From positions 1 through 64,000 of the forward strand of contig NZ_SRXT01000004.1 of NCBI RefSeq assembly GCF_004792685.1: a stretch of DNA of 64,000 bases, written 5' to 3'. Positions within the stretch are counted from its first letter, which is position 1. The number at the start of each line of letters is the position of its first letter. This document shows, one piece after another, positions 37,099 through 46,900 of the stretch. The notes beneath the pieces were generated by a model. The model saw only the letters and a program-made list of their open reading frames with translations, had not been told where the DNA came from and made no database searches. The translations under genes and the position numbers were made by a program. Source of the DNA: Sphingomonas gei. GTDB lineage: Bacteria > Pseudomonadota > Alphaproteobacteria > Sphingomonadales > Sphingomonadaceae.

Positions 37099-37574
37099 GC
37101 GAGATCGACCACCAGGAACGCTGGGACCGGAGGTTCCTTGAGCTAGCCAAGATGTTTGGTACGTGGAGCAAGGACCGGTCCGCCGGGACTGGGTGCGTCA
37201 TCGTCGGCCCGGATCGACTATTGCGCGCATCGGGCTACAACGGTTTCGTTCGCGGGATCGACGACGACATATCGGAACGGCACGAGCGACCAGCAAAATA
37301 TTCCTGGACGGAACACGCGGAACGCAACGCCATCTACAACGCCGCCAGACTCGGCATCGTGCTTGAAGGGTGCACAGCCTACGTGAACTGGTTCCCCTGT
37401 ATAGATTGCGCGCGTGCCATCGTTCAGGCGGGAGTAGTACGGCTCGTCGGACTTAAGCCTGATCATGCCGACGAGCGGTGGGGATCGGAATTCGAGTTTG
37501 CCTCCAGCATGCTCCGTGAAAGCGGAATTGAAGTCACGCTATACGACTACCGAGACTTGGCAGCACGCAGATAG
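37095..37574 (+). CDS. dCMP/cytidine deaminase-like protein
   Basis: This 159-residue protein has the zinc-dependent deaminase signatures HAE at residues 74-76 (in TEHAERNAIYNAARLG) and PCxxC at 101-105 (PCIDCARAI), and a glycine-rich substrate loop (GTGCVIVGPDRLLRASGYNG). It most resembles the dCMP deaminase/ComEB group that converts dCMP to dUMP. Such deaminases also serve in antiphage nucleotide-depletion systems. The start is GTG, overlapping the TGA of the NACHT-like gene (GTGA), so it is translated with it. Together the three genes suggest attack on nucleotide pools, triggered by the NACHT-like sensor. A housekeeping role is less likely within this island. Confidence 0.85.
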   Translation: MSEIDHQERWDRRFLELAKMFGTWSKDRSAGTGCVIVGPDRLLRASGYNGFVRGIDDDISERHERPAKYSWTEHAERNAIYNAARLGIVLEGCTAYVNWFPCIDCARAIVQAGVVRLVGLKPDHADERWGSEFEFASSMLRESGIEVTLYDYRDLAARR

Positions 37575-37587
37575 CCCTGTTCGTATT

Positions 37588-37606
37588 CGAGCCCCGGCCG
37601 GGCTCG
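37588..37606 (+). terminator. Hairpin after the deaminase gene
   Basis: CGAGCCC and GGGCTCG flank a five-base loop 14 bases after the deaminase stop. There is no T-run, so termination may be factor-dependent. The remaining space to 37863 has no supported gene but should carry the next promoter; TTGACT occurs near 37773. Confidence 0.5.
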
Positions 37607-37863
37607 ACCTAATGCAGCGGTGAAGCGCAATCGACGAGACGGTCTGGGCGACCCAGGATGCTGCCTTTGATCGACATGTTACCGCTTGTTCCAACAAGCG
37701 CTGGCGCTGGTGGCGCTGTTCGCCCTTTTGGCGGCGCAACTCACTCGATGACGGACCACGCGCCTGCTTGACTTGACCTAACGTTCGGAACAAACAAGGA
37801 ACGATCTGACGTTTCTGCGGGTCTATTCAGGGAAGTCGGCTGCGTTTCAAAGCGGAGGTAAAC

Positions 37864-38733
37864 TTGTACACCGAGGACATGATCTCGGCCCAAAGGGAAT
37901 GGGCGGAAGAAGGCTTGATGTCGGCGCGCAAGTTGCTCCCGTTGATGGCTCCCGTTGCAACCCATCCTTGGCAGCCAGGGGAGCGCCAAACGATCGGCTT
38001 TCTTCTGTCGGCAACCGCACGCGCCTCGGAGAGTGCGCTTCTACTTTGCGCCTATGGTCAGCTGTGGGACGCGGATATCCTGGCGCGATCCGTGCTCGAG
38101 GGTTCGCTCAAATTCGCCTACATGTTGCAGAGCCCAACGACCTTCGATGATCGGCATTCCGAATTTGCCCACGACTTGTTCAGCGTCGCATTGATGAAGG
38201 ACCATCGGAAGTGCGTTGAACTGCTCGACGCTGTCACGGACCCGGACCACCCGCAATGGCGCCCGATACGAGATCGATTGTTGGCTGATGATGAACTCGC
38301 CGAGCTTAGCGCGACTTATGATCGAGTTCATCGTCGGGAGCTTGAGAATCGGTGGGGCTTCACTGGCCTCGTCGGCGAGCTGTCGCGATCTGGCGATCCA
38401 CTTTTTCGCAACCTCGGCGGCATGGCACAAAGCTATTCCATGGCGAGCCATATCCACCACATGGACATGGTGGGCGCATCGATTCCGCTTGATCGGGACC
38501 GACGATCCCCCGAGCGGCGCGAAACTATCCACGTTGCCCATGAGGGCCGGCTGATCTCCGATATCCTGATGTTCCTCTATCTCCGTCTAGGTGTTGGGTA
38601 TCGCTTCGTGGGGGTCGACGCAGCCCCACTTGCGGAAGCCCGGTCGACGATCAGGGCCATCAACGAGAAATTCCACGTTGCCCATGCGACCTGGATGGAC
38701 GTCGAGTACCCCAGCGCCGATGTCGGTGAGTAA
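37864..38733 (+). CDS. DUF5677-like protein
   Basis: This 289-residue protein is predicted to be all-helical and matches what I recall of DUF5677: an early segment RASESALLLCAYGQLWDADILARSVLEGSLKFAYML with the conserved Arg-x-x-x-Glu, and a later His-rich helix SYSMASHIHHMD. The family is often seen in defence and mobile contexts, but its activity is unknown; HEPN-like RNase folds have similar helical layouts, a resemblance only. The start is TTG at 37864, chosen because GGAGGT lies seven bases upstream; the next in-frame ATG (37879) lacks such a site. It is the first gene before the methyltransferase operon, connected by a small overlapping frame. Confidence 0.75.
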   Translation: MYTEDMISAQREWAEEGLMSARKLLPLMAPVATHPWQPGERQTIGFLLSATARASESALLLCAYGQLWDADILARSVLEGSLKFAYMLQSPTTFDDRHSEFAHDLFSVALMKDHRKCVELLDAVTDPDHPQWRPIRDRLLADDELAELSATYDRVHRRELENRWGFTGLVGELSRSGDPLFRNLGGMAQSYSMASHIHHMDMVGASIPLDRDRRSPERRETIHVAHEGRLISDILMFLYLRLGVGYRFVGVDAAPLAEARSTIRAINEKFHVAHATWMDVEYPSADVGE

Positions 38734-38986
38734 AGTCATTTCCCTCCTTTCGGCCGGCCGGAATCGACGGATTTTCGATCTGAGCGACCGCGAGATCGGG
38801 TCGCCTCTTCGCGATGGTAGGATCGTCGCGAGCTCGCTATGCTTGGGGCGGGCCTCGGTAGGTCGAGACAACATCGCCGGCCGAGCCCTGGCCGGGGCCA
38901 CTATTTTCCTTGGCCAGAATGATGGGAACTTGAAGCTAGCCTCGCCGGATAGCCTGCAAGCCAACGAGGTATTTAGTGGCCGATGA
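38720..38986 (+). CDS. Small overlapping ORF before the methyltransferase gene
   Basis: This 88-residue frame starts inside the 3' end of the DUF5677-like gene and ends with TGA overlapping the methyltransferase ATG (ATGA). The overlap at both ends and full coverage of a 250-base gap between operon genes support a real gene; there is no recognised motif. The composition is basic in the first half (LLSAGRNRRIFDLSDREIG) and neutral in the second. Its ribosome binding site is weak, as expected for coupled translation. It might be a leader peptide for translational coupling, a small regulator of the methyltransferase, or chance. Confidence 0.45.
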   Translation: MSVSKVISLLSAGRNRRIFDLSDREIGSPLRDGRIVASSLCLGRASVGRDNIAGRALAGATIFLGQNDGNLKLASPDSLQANEVFSGR

Positions 38987-40311
38987 AGTCCTATAGTTTC
39001 GCCGATTTATTTGCAGGGTGCGGGGGCCTTTCACTTGGGCTGTCGCTGGCAGGATTGAAGGGTAAGTTCGCGGTCGAGCGCGATCCGATGGCCTTCGAGA
39101 CTTTTTCGGCCAACTTCGTCGAAAGCCCACTGTCCACGGTCGCCTTTGATTGGCCGGCCTGGCTTGCGAAGCAGGCTTGGGACATCGAACTTCTCCTCGC
39201 GCAGCACAAGGATGACTTGGTCGGGCTGCGGGGCACGATCGACGTGCTGGCCGGTGGACCGCCGTGCCAGGGCTTCAGTTTTGCCGGGCGGCGCGTCGAA
39301 GGAGACCCTCGCAACCTGTTGTTCGAGAAATACGTGGAGGTCGTCGCTGCACTCCAGCCACAGGCCCTCATCTTGGAGAACGTGCCGGGGATGCGCGTCG
39401 CCCATGCGCGTCGAAACGTCGTGGATCTCCCGGTTCCCGGCGAGCAGGTCGAGAAGCCGAAGTCCTTCTATGACAAGCTCGTCGATAGCCTCGACCTGGC
39501 TGGGTACAAGATGGAGGCCATGCTGGTAGATTCATCCCGGTTCGGCGTACCCCAGCGTCGCTCGCGCCTGATCGCCGTCGGCATCCGGAAGGACCTTTGC
39601 GAATGGCTGGATGGCGGGATCGCGCGGATGTTCGTGCTGCTCGAGGAAGCGCGGCTTGCGCAGCTCAAGGAGCTTGGCCTTCCCGAGGCGGTCAGCGCCT
39701 CCAGTGCGTTATCAGACCTGGAGACCGCTGGCCGTGAGATGATCGACTGCACCGACCCGGAATCGACCCGCGGCTTCCGCGAGGTAAAATACAGCGCACC
39801 GACAACGACCTACCAGCGGCTAATGCAAGCCGGGCACGATGGCAGCATGGATAGCATGCGCCTCGCCCGGCACCGCGACGACGTGAGGGAACGGTTCGCC
39901 CGCATCCTCGTGGAATGTCGCAAGGGCGTCCGCATGAATGACGAAAGCCGCAAGACCTACGGCCTCAAGAAGCACCGGATCTATCCGATGGACAGCGGCG
40001 AACCCGCCCCGACAGTCACCACCTTACCGGACGACATCCTCCATTATTGCGAGCCGCGCATCTTGACCGTTCGCGAGAGCGCTCGCCTTCAGTCGTTCCC
40101 GGATTGGTTCGCCTTCAAGGGGAAGTTCACGACCGGTGGCGACCGGCGCACGAAGGAGTGCCCGCGCTATACGCAGGTTGGCAACGCCGTGCCGCCCTAC
40201 CTTGCGCGCGCGATCGGCATCGCGGTGCGCAAGCTCCTTGAGGAAGTCGCCCTAACGAAATCGTTGTTCGGCGACGGCGCAGCGGAACTACCGGCCGTCG
40301 CGACGGCCTAG
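38983..40311 (+). CDS. DNA (cytosine-5) methyltransferase
   Basis: This 442-residue protein has all the main motifs of C5 methyltransferases: motif I FADLFAGCGGLSLGL (residues 6-20, AdoMet binding), motif IV GGPPCQGFSF with catalytic Cys95, motif VI ENV at 132-134, motif VIII SSRFGVPQRRSRL, and late motifs RYTQVGNAVPPYLARAIG. The target-recognition region lies around residues 200-330. It should place 5-methylcytosine in a specific but unpredictable site. It starts by ATGA overlap with the small ORF and is followed after eight bases by an ATPase gene. The last gene of the operon is a Vsr endonuclease, which usually repairs T:G mismatches at methylated cytosines. The intervening three genes look like restriction machinery. 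Confidence 0.95.
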   Translation: MKSYSFADLFAGCGGLSLGLSLAGLKGKFAVERDPMAFETFSANFVESPLSTVAFDWPAWLAKQAWDIELLLAQHKDDLVGLRGTIDVLAGGPPCQGFSFAGRRVEGDPRNLLFEKYVEVVAALQPQALILENVPGMRVAHARRNVVDLPVPGEQVEKPKSFYDKLVDSLDLAGYKMEAMLVDSSRFGVPQRRSRLIAVGIRKDLCEWLDGGIARMFVLLEEARLAQLKELGLPEAVSASSALSDLETAGREMIDCTDPESTRGFREVKYSAPTTTYQRLMQAGHDGSMDSMRLARHRDDVRERFARILVECRKGVRMNDESRKTYGLKKHRIYPMDSGEPAPTVTTLPDDILHYCEPRILTVRESARLQSFPDWFAFKGKFTTGGDRRTKECPRYTQVGNAVPPYLARAIGIAVRKLLEEVALTKSLFGDGAAELPAVATA

Positions 40312-40319
40312 GGGGGATT

Positions 40320-42431
40320 ATGACGGGGGAAGCCGTAGTGGCGCCGTTTCCGGCGCAACTCTTGAATTGGGCCGGCAATCGGTCGGGCGGCGTTCGCCGC
40401 CTATTCGATGCAGGCAGCGGCCGGCCAGGCCAAGCGGTGTTCGAGACGAACCTGTTGCATCGTCTGGAAGCCTGGGCTGGATCGATCGCGTCCGGGCCAG
40501 GTAGCGTCCCGCGCATTTTGATGCTGGTTGGCGGGCCAGGAAATGGCAAGACCGAGGCGATCGAATCCACGGTGGGCTGGCTCGACGCGGCGTTGGGCGC
40601 CGATGGCAAGCTTGCGGCGGAGCTCAGGAAATCCTTCTTCCCGCCAGAGGGTACGGCGGTTCCGCGCCTCGTCCGCGTCGATACGACGGGTCTCGGGATC
40701 GGGTCGCGCCAACTTGGCTTGTCGATCGTTCAGGATGCCTCCGCTGTCGTTGGCGCGGCAGGCAAACAAGCCGCGCAGCTCCTGCTCGAGGAACTCGACG
40801 CCGCGCAGGCAGCCGATCCAGGCGAGGCCTATTTGTGTTGCGTGAACCGCGGCGTGCTCGATGATGCGCTAATCGAGGCGATCGACAACGACCGAGAAGG
40901 TTCTCGCCGCCTGCTCGAAGCCGTGACGCGCGCGGTTAGCCTGGCCCCAGACGCTCCATCTTGCTGGCCGCTCGCCGGCTACTCCGACGTGGCTGTGTGG
41001 CCCATGGATGCGGAATCGTTGCTCCTCCCACCTCTGGCAGGTGGCGAGGAACCAGCGCGGAGCCTGTTGCGCACCGCGCTCGACGACAAGAAATGGCCCG
41101 CACCAGGGTCGTGCGCCGGTGGCGCCTCCTGTCCGTTTTGCGGTAGTCGCGAGCGGCTGGCACGCGAACGCGAGGAAACGTCGCTCCTACAAATCCTTCG
41201 ATGGTTCGAGGTGGCAAGCGGGAAGCGCTGGAGTTTTCGCGACCTATTTTCGCTGGCATCTTACCTACTTGCCGGCCACCGCGTATCGCCCCGCGAAGCC
41301 GGCCTCGAACCTTGTGAATGGGCAGGGAAGCTCGTTGGGCTCGACGAGATAGCGCGCCGGGGCGGCAAGCCGTCAAAGGAGCAATCGACGGCCATCTTCC
41401 AATTGGTCGCGGCGCAATACCAGCATGCGCTCTTCCACCGCTGGGAGCGCGACGCTGGTCCCGCGCTCCTGCGCGAGATCAAGGAACTCGAGCTGGACGA
41501 CGACAATACTGCGATGGGCTTGCAGTGGTTCCTGTCGTCCCGCCGGACGGCATACCTGCCCGCGATGATCGGCAGCGCACTCGAAGGCGTCGCCGAGCTG
41601 CTCGACCCCGCGCTCACCGACCCCGACACGGAAGTGCAGGCGACCAAGAATACCCGCTTTGCGCTCCGCGAGATCGATGTCAGGTTCAGTCGCTCGGTCC
41701 TAGAGGGCTTAGACTACGTCCGGAAGCTGCAGGTGCTATCGCGGCTCGAGGTCGACCTCGTCGAGCGGTTGGCTAAGCTTGACGCAGCGCTGTCGGTCGG
41801 GGGAGTCCGCCGGAAAAGGCCAACATCGGCCACCAATGTGCAGCGCTTCGTCCGCGACTTTGCCTGCCGCCTCGTCCGGCGGGCTCTTGGGACCCGAACA
41901 GCCGCCGTGCTCGATGCGCCGATCCTCCAAGATTTCCAGCGCGTGCTTGAGGACACCGCCGGCGACGACCTGTTCGATGTCGCGCAGGAGGTAGAACAGC
42001 TGCTCAATCGGAACCAGGACTTCGAAATTTCCCTGACGACGACCTTCGGCCAACCACTGCCGCCGATGATCCGGCGCGCCACCCTGGTCGTGCCGTCCCG
42101 CTCGGTGCAGCCGCTTGATGCCGAGAAGGCCGGCAGGCCGGCGTCCCCGATTTGCTTTCTAATGGTCGGCGATGGCCGATCGGGCCAGCCAATTGCGTTG
42201 ACCTACGACCTCTTCAAGGCGGTGAAGGAACTCGAGAAGGGAATGTCGGTGGCGTCGCTGCCGCGAACCGTACTCGCGCTGCTCGATACCACGCGTGCGC
42301 GTCTTTCCGGCCCGATCGTTAGGGACAAGCTCGTGCTCGACCGGGCTCGTATCCGGATTGGATCTAGCGGCACGTCGGTCGTTCAACGGCGGTCTGGCTT
42401 CGCCATTCGCAAGGAAGGCGGGGGCCGATGA
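40320..42431 (+). CDS. P-loop ATPase in methylation-linked cluster (DptF-like by position)
   Basis: This 703-residue protein has a Walker A motif GGPGNGKT at residues 71-78 and a putative Walker B in the AAQLLLEELDAAQ to AYLCCVNRG region. A short cysteine cluster CAGGASCPFCGS near residue 265 may bind zinc. The rest is mostly helical without known motifs. The start has a GGGGGGATT ribosome binding site eight bases after the methyltransferase stop. Its position as the first of three genes ahead of a giant HerA-type ATPase matches DptF of the phosphorothioation-dependent DptFGH restriction system, and size is broadly compatible. This homology is inferred and not demonstrated. The next gene overlaps by ATGA. 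Confidence 0.7.
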   Translation: MTGEAVVAPFPAQLLNWAGNRSGGVRRLFDAGSGRPGQAVFETNLLHRLEAWAGSIASGPGSVPRILMLVGGPGNGKTEAIESTVGWLDAALGADGKLAAELRKSFFPPEGTAVPRLVRVDTTGLGIGSRQLGLSIVQDASAVVGAAGKQAAQLLLEELDAAQAADPGEAYLCCVNRGVLDDALIEAIDNDREGSRRLLEAVTRAVSLAPDAPSCWPLAGYSDVAVWPMDAESLLLPPLAGGEEPARSLLRTALDDKKWPAPGSCAGGASCPFCGSRERLAREREETSLLQILRWFEVASGKRWSFRDLFSLASYLLAGHRVSPREAGLEPCEWAGKLVGLDEIARRGGKPSKEQSTAIFQLVAAQYQHALFHRWERDAGPALLREIKELELDDDNTAMGLQWFLSSRRTAYLPAMIGSALEGVAELLDPALTDPDTEVQATKNTRFALREIDVRFSRSVLEGLDYVRKLQVLSRLEVDLVERLAKLDAALSVGGVRRKRPTSATNVQRFVRDFACRLVRRALGTRTAAVLDAPILQDFQRVLEDTAGDDLFDVAQEVEQLLNRNQDFEISLTTTFGQPLPPMIRRATLVVPSRSVQPLDAEKAGRPASPICFLMVGDGRSGQPIALTYDLFKAVKELEKGMSVASLPRTVLALLDTTRARLSGPIVRDKLVLDRARIRIGSSGTSVVQRRSGFAIRKEGGGR

Positions 42432-43939
42432 CGCTGGCAAAATTTAGGGAGGAACCGTGGCGCACCTCCCATGCGGCCTACCAGGATTCGGCGCTCGCGA
42501 TGTCGCCCGCTCCCGAATATGCAAGCTCCGAGGTCATCCTGTCGTCATTGTACCGGCATGTCGGTCTGGAGGGTGCAACTGAGCGCACCGTGCCGCAGCG
42601 CGGGCGCGACCTCGACAAGGAAGTCCAATGGTACCGCGATCGGGCGCGCAAGCCAGATGCGGCGGCGCTCGACGCGGACACCTTCCATATGCTGCTCCAT
42701 TCGGTCCTGGAAAGCCCCAAGCTCCCGAATCAATCCTCGAAGCGGTTCGTGCAGGTTACGCCGCTGGTACCCCAAGCTACGGTCTTCTCAGGATCGGCGC
42801 GGCTTAGCAGCAATTCATGGCCGGCAGGCGCGTTGATCCGCCGCATGGTGTGGCTCGGGTCGCCTGACGCGGCAACGGCGACCGCGACTTGGCAAGCGTT
42901 GTTCGATGCCCTTTCGGTGACCGACAACGACGATATCTTCGCCCGCTTCCTGCAAGCCGAGATCGAGGCTTGGTCGCCGCAGCCAGCCTGGGCGGCCGTT
43001 GAGCCTGGTGAGCAATCGACGCTGGACCCGGCCGACAGAGATGGCTTGGATTATCCAGCACGGCGCTTCGTCCGTGATCTTGGCTCAATCATTTCCGCCA
43101 AGGATTCGATGACCCGCCGGCAATGGACAAGCCTTCTCGAGGCGATCGTTAGGCTCGCTGCGGTCGCGCATGTCACATGGCTGTGCGACGTCCATGCCAA
43201 GTCATGGGATTGCATTAGGGGTGCGCTCGACGGCAACGGTCCGGCCGACGCGGCGGCGGCGCGCTCAGCGATTTACCCCAAGGCCTTCCAGTTCTTGTCC
43301 TATGGTGATCGCGCCCTTCCCGGTATCAAGGACCGCGCGTCAGCCTTCCTCCAGGCCCGTCTCGGCCTCAACGCGACGCTGTGGGCGCTGCAGGCCGCCG
43401 GGGTCGAGATAACGTCGTTGTCATCGGCGGCCGCCGTCGCGGAAGTTTGCGAACGCGTGCGGGCGAGGGCGGGCGCCGTGGAGGCGACCGGGGTCCGCGA
43501 TGTCTTGGCCGACGTGTCCGAACGTGAGACTCGGACGCTCCTGTGCAAGAAGGGAATTGGCTCGAACATCATGGAGTTCGCGCGCCATGTCCTCGGCCAG
43601 CGGCAGGCCGCGAACCCGGTCTTGCGCGGCTATGATCAGGGCTTCTCGCTCCGAAAGCGCGGCACTAGCAATTCGAGTCCCTGGGTTGTCGGCCTGGGAC
43701 CGGTCAGCGTGCTGGCGCTGGTGCATTGCTCCTTGGCAGGCACGACAGGGCCACGGTCGGTGCGCCGCCTGTCCCAGCATCTGGCCGGATACGGGGCGAT
43801 CGTCGACTATAGGGATATCGCGACGAACGACCTCGGCCATCAGCTGCGCATGCTCGGATTGGTGCTCGACAGCCCCGATGCGGAAAGCGGCATGCTGCTC
43901 GTGCCGCCCTTTCCCACCCGCCAGGAAGAAACCGCATGA
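42428..43939 (+). CDS. Unknown protein in methylation-linked cluster (DptG-like by position)
   Basis: This 503-residue protein starts by ATGA overlap with the ATPase gene and ends by ATGA overlap with the giant gene, so the three are produced together. I recognise no catalytic motif. A long N-terminal region rich in Ser and Ala is followed by a helical middle (FLQARLGLNATLWALQAAG, AAAVAEVCERVRARAG), and a C-terminal winged-helix-like region (SVRRLSQHLAGYGAIVDYRDIATNDLGHQLRMLGLVLDS). DptG in phosphorothioation systems occupies the same place and has similar size and a similar C-terminal character. I treat this as an inference from context. It might be the bridge between DNA recognition and the nuclease/translocase. 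Confidence 0.65.
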   Translation: MTLAKFREEPWRTSHAAYQDSALAMSPAPEYASSEVILSSLYRHVGLEGATERTVPQRGRDLDKEVQWYRDRARKPDAAALDADTFHMLLHSVLESPKLPNQSSKRFVQVTPLVPQATVFSGSARLSSNSWPAGALIRRMVWLGSPDAATATATWQALFDALSVTDNDDIFARFLQAEIEAWSPQPAWAAVEPGEQSTLDPADRDGLDYPARRFVRDLGSIISAKDSMTRRQWTSLLEAIVRLAAVAHVTWLCDVHAKSWDCIRGALDGNGPADAAAARSAIYPKAFQFLSYGDRALPGIKDRASAFLQARLGLNATLWALQAAGVEITSLSSAAAVAEVCERVRARAGAVEATGVRDVLADVSERETRTLLCKKGIGSNIMEFARHVLGQRQAANPVLRGYDQGFSLRKRGTSNSSPWVVGLGPVSVLALVHCSLAGTTGPRSVRRLSQHLAGYGAIVDYRDIATNDLGHQLRMLGLVLDSPDAESGMLLVPPFPTRQEETA

Positions 43940-46900
43940 ACCGCTTGGCATCCACCATCGCGGATCTCATTCGTGACAAGCTCTCGCAAGCCCCGGGCGG
44001 CGAGCGTGGCGAAGTGCGGCTGATCTTCCACGGCCCCCAGAAGGAAATCCTGGCTAAGGTCTTCGACTTCTTGGCCGTCGATGGCGAGGTAGGCCCGAAG
44101 GTGCCCATCCTGCTTCAGCTGCCAAGCTTGGCCCCAGGCGAGGAGAACCCGCCGGTCGGCGTGTCTGGCTGTTGCGACGACACCCATTTGCTCAACCTGC
44201 GCAATTCACCCTCCCAGCCGACGTTCCTGGCCCTTGTCCCTCCGGGCCAGCACAGCATGCGCTCTGTGACGTCAACGACCGATGAGTTCGGCGTCGCAGC
44301 CGCCAACAACGGGGGCAACGTGCCCTTCGAGGATTGGTGGGGGGACGAGTTCATCCAGGAATTGGTACGCGTCGGCGTTGGCCAGGCGGGCATCCAGGAA
44401 CAGCAGCAGCGCGACGATGCGCGGACCTTGGTTGGCAGGGCGGCCGCTGCCGCGGATGAAATGGATCCGGAACGAACTCAGCGCGCCGCAGCGTGGAAGG
44501 TGCTCTCGCGCCTGTTCTCGGTGGTGCCGGGCTTGGCCGGCCTCACGCCAGCGCAGCAGGTCAGCCTTGCTTGCGGGATGCCGCCGATGCGCGACGGCTC
44601 GATATCGTCCCGCGAGCAAGTGGCGGTCTTGGAGAAGATCGCGGATGCCATGTCTGATGGGTTCGGTCCCGGCGTCCGTCGTGCGCAGGAGAATGCCAGC
44701 GATGAAGACAGTCACCACCTCGACGCCTTCCTCGCCCACTTGCGCGAAACATGCGACCTTCCAACGGCATTCGAAAGGGCAACGGCCGCCTACTATGCTC
44801 CGGACAGCGGATTGGATATGCCAGCCGCACCTGATTGGTGGAGGGCGCTAACCACCGAGAAGTGGTCGGAACTGTTGACCGAGGATGCCGCCGCGCAGGG
44901 CGACATCCGAATGGGCTGCTCGAATGCGCTTGTACCGCTGGCCAAGGGCATGCCGATCCTCGTGGAAGGCAATGTCGCACTCACATTCGAGACCGTCGGC
45001 CCGGACGCGACGGGCACCGTGGTGTCTATCGAGCGCGGCAAGGGCAACAAGCTCGGCGAAATCCGGGTTGGCGACGAGGAGGCTGTCTTCCTCGATGAAG
45101 CGCCGCCCGGCCACAAGACGCCCCTTCGGTACGCGGCGTCCGCCGACGGCTTCAAGCCCGGTGCGATCAAGATCGTGTCGCTCGCGACTTGGCAGCCCGG
45201 AATTTTCGTCGCCTGCCGGCTCGCCCGCAAGCTGACCCCGCCGCGCAAGCCTACGCGTCGCGCCAAGGGAGCGCCAGAACTCGAGACGAGCCTGGTCGTG
45301 CCCGGCGGCGGTCGCTACGAACTGTTGGTGTTCACATCGCCAGGAGTCGAACTGGACGCCGGGGCAACGGGCACCGCCGACGATACCCAGGATCGCATCG
45401 ATGCCATCCAACAACTTGTCGTTCGGCCCGTGCGCGAGGGATTCCATCAGGTCGAGGTTGAAGCGGAAACGAACTACCAAGTGGACATTGGCTTCAGCCG
45501 GCCAGCAGCGGACGGCTCGGTTTCGCACGAGACCTGCCGCGTGTTCCTCGCGGTCGAGGACGTCGTCGAGCAGGGCTGTCGGAGCGAGTTTGAACGATTG
45601 ATCCGCGCCAATCGCCGGGCGATCGAGCCTTCGGAGGCAAAGCCCGTCGTCCAACTGAACCGGAGCGCCCGGGCTTCGAGCCTGCAGGATTGGATGCTGT
45701 CTGAGGATTCCGCCGGGAGATCATATCTCCCGATCGTGCTCGCCGACGACTATGTCGATGCTTGGGTCCAGCCCGTCTGGGGCACCGGCACCGGACCAAT
45801 CTTCTCTACCGGGCGCTTCCTGCAGGATCCGCGCCCGGACGCCGCCGAGTTCCAGCCGCCAATTGGCTTCGTGGAAGCGAGGCAGCAACTTGCGGCGCGC
45901 ATTCGCGGCACTGGCGACCAAACTGGGCTGATGGAGTCGGCCGAGCTCGGGAAGTGGCTCGTAAGCGACGAGGATTTCCGCGCCCTCGTCGAGCAGTATC
46001 TCGACGCCTACCAAGCGTGGCTCGCCGCCGAACCCGACGTGGCATGCTGGGTCGACGTGGGTATCATCACGTCGCTGGAAGATGATCGCAGGACCATCTC
46101 ACGGATACCCGACGCGATCATGCTGTCGCCGCTCCACCCGCTCCGTCTCGCATGGCACGCGGTTGCCCAGGGCGTCCTGCTAGAGGCCGAGTCCGGGGGG
46201 AATCCGTGCCCGGCGGTGAGCGTCCTCGATCCCGACTGCGTCCCCGACCTATTGACGCTGTCGCTTCGATCGCCGGGCGGCATCGAGAAGGTCGATTTCC
46301 TAGCCGTGGAAAATGGCACCGACTACTGGTCGGTCTTGTGGAACGGCGAGCGACTTGGCCGCCTTCCCAGCCGGTCGAGGATCGCCCCATTCGGCGAAGC
46401 TTTCGGCATCTCGGTTGGCGGCATTTCCGTTGGATTTAGCGCGGCACAGGTCGCCCGCGCGCTGGAGGATGTGTCGGGCCTCCTCTCGGCAAAGCCGGTC
46501 GTCGGTGTCGTGGTCGCAAGCGCCGGCGGCACGACGGATGCTTGCAACGAGGGCCTCATTAACTGGTGCTCAGATCGATACCGCGACGGCGACGGCCGCG
46601 CCCCCCGCCAGGCGGCGGGGCCACGCTTCGTCGAGATATATGACCACCGCGATGGCGACTCACGCCCGGACGATGCGACAATCGCCAACCTATCGGAGGA
46701 TACCCGCAACAGCGTGCGGTGGTTCGATGGCCAGCCAGCGACCGCCCGACCCGACCTTGGGATCATCGCACAGCTCGACATGTCCGAGCCCAGCGCCGCG
46801 CCGGTTTCGGGGCGATCGCCGCTTGGCCATGGCGGTTTGCTGCGCCATCGGGTCCGCCGCCAACTCCCTGGCGCGTTCCTAAGCGAGACACGCCAGTCGC

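Noticed and set aside
37575-37863. Possible small gene between the deaminase and DUF5677-like genes
   Set aside because: Open frames there lack start signals and conserved features; the segment is better explained by a terminator hairpin and a promoter.
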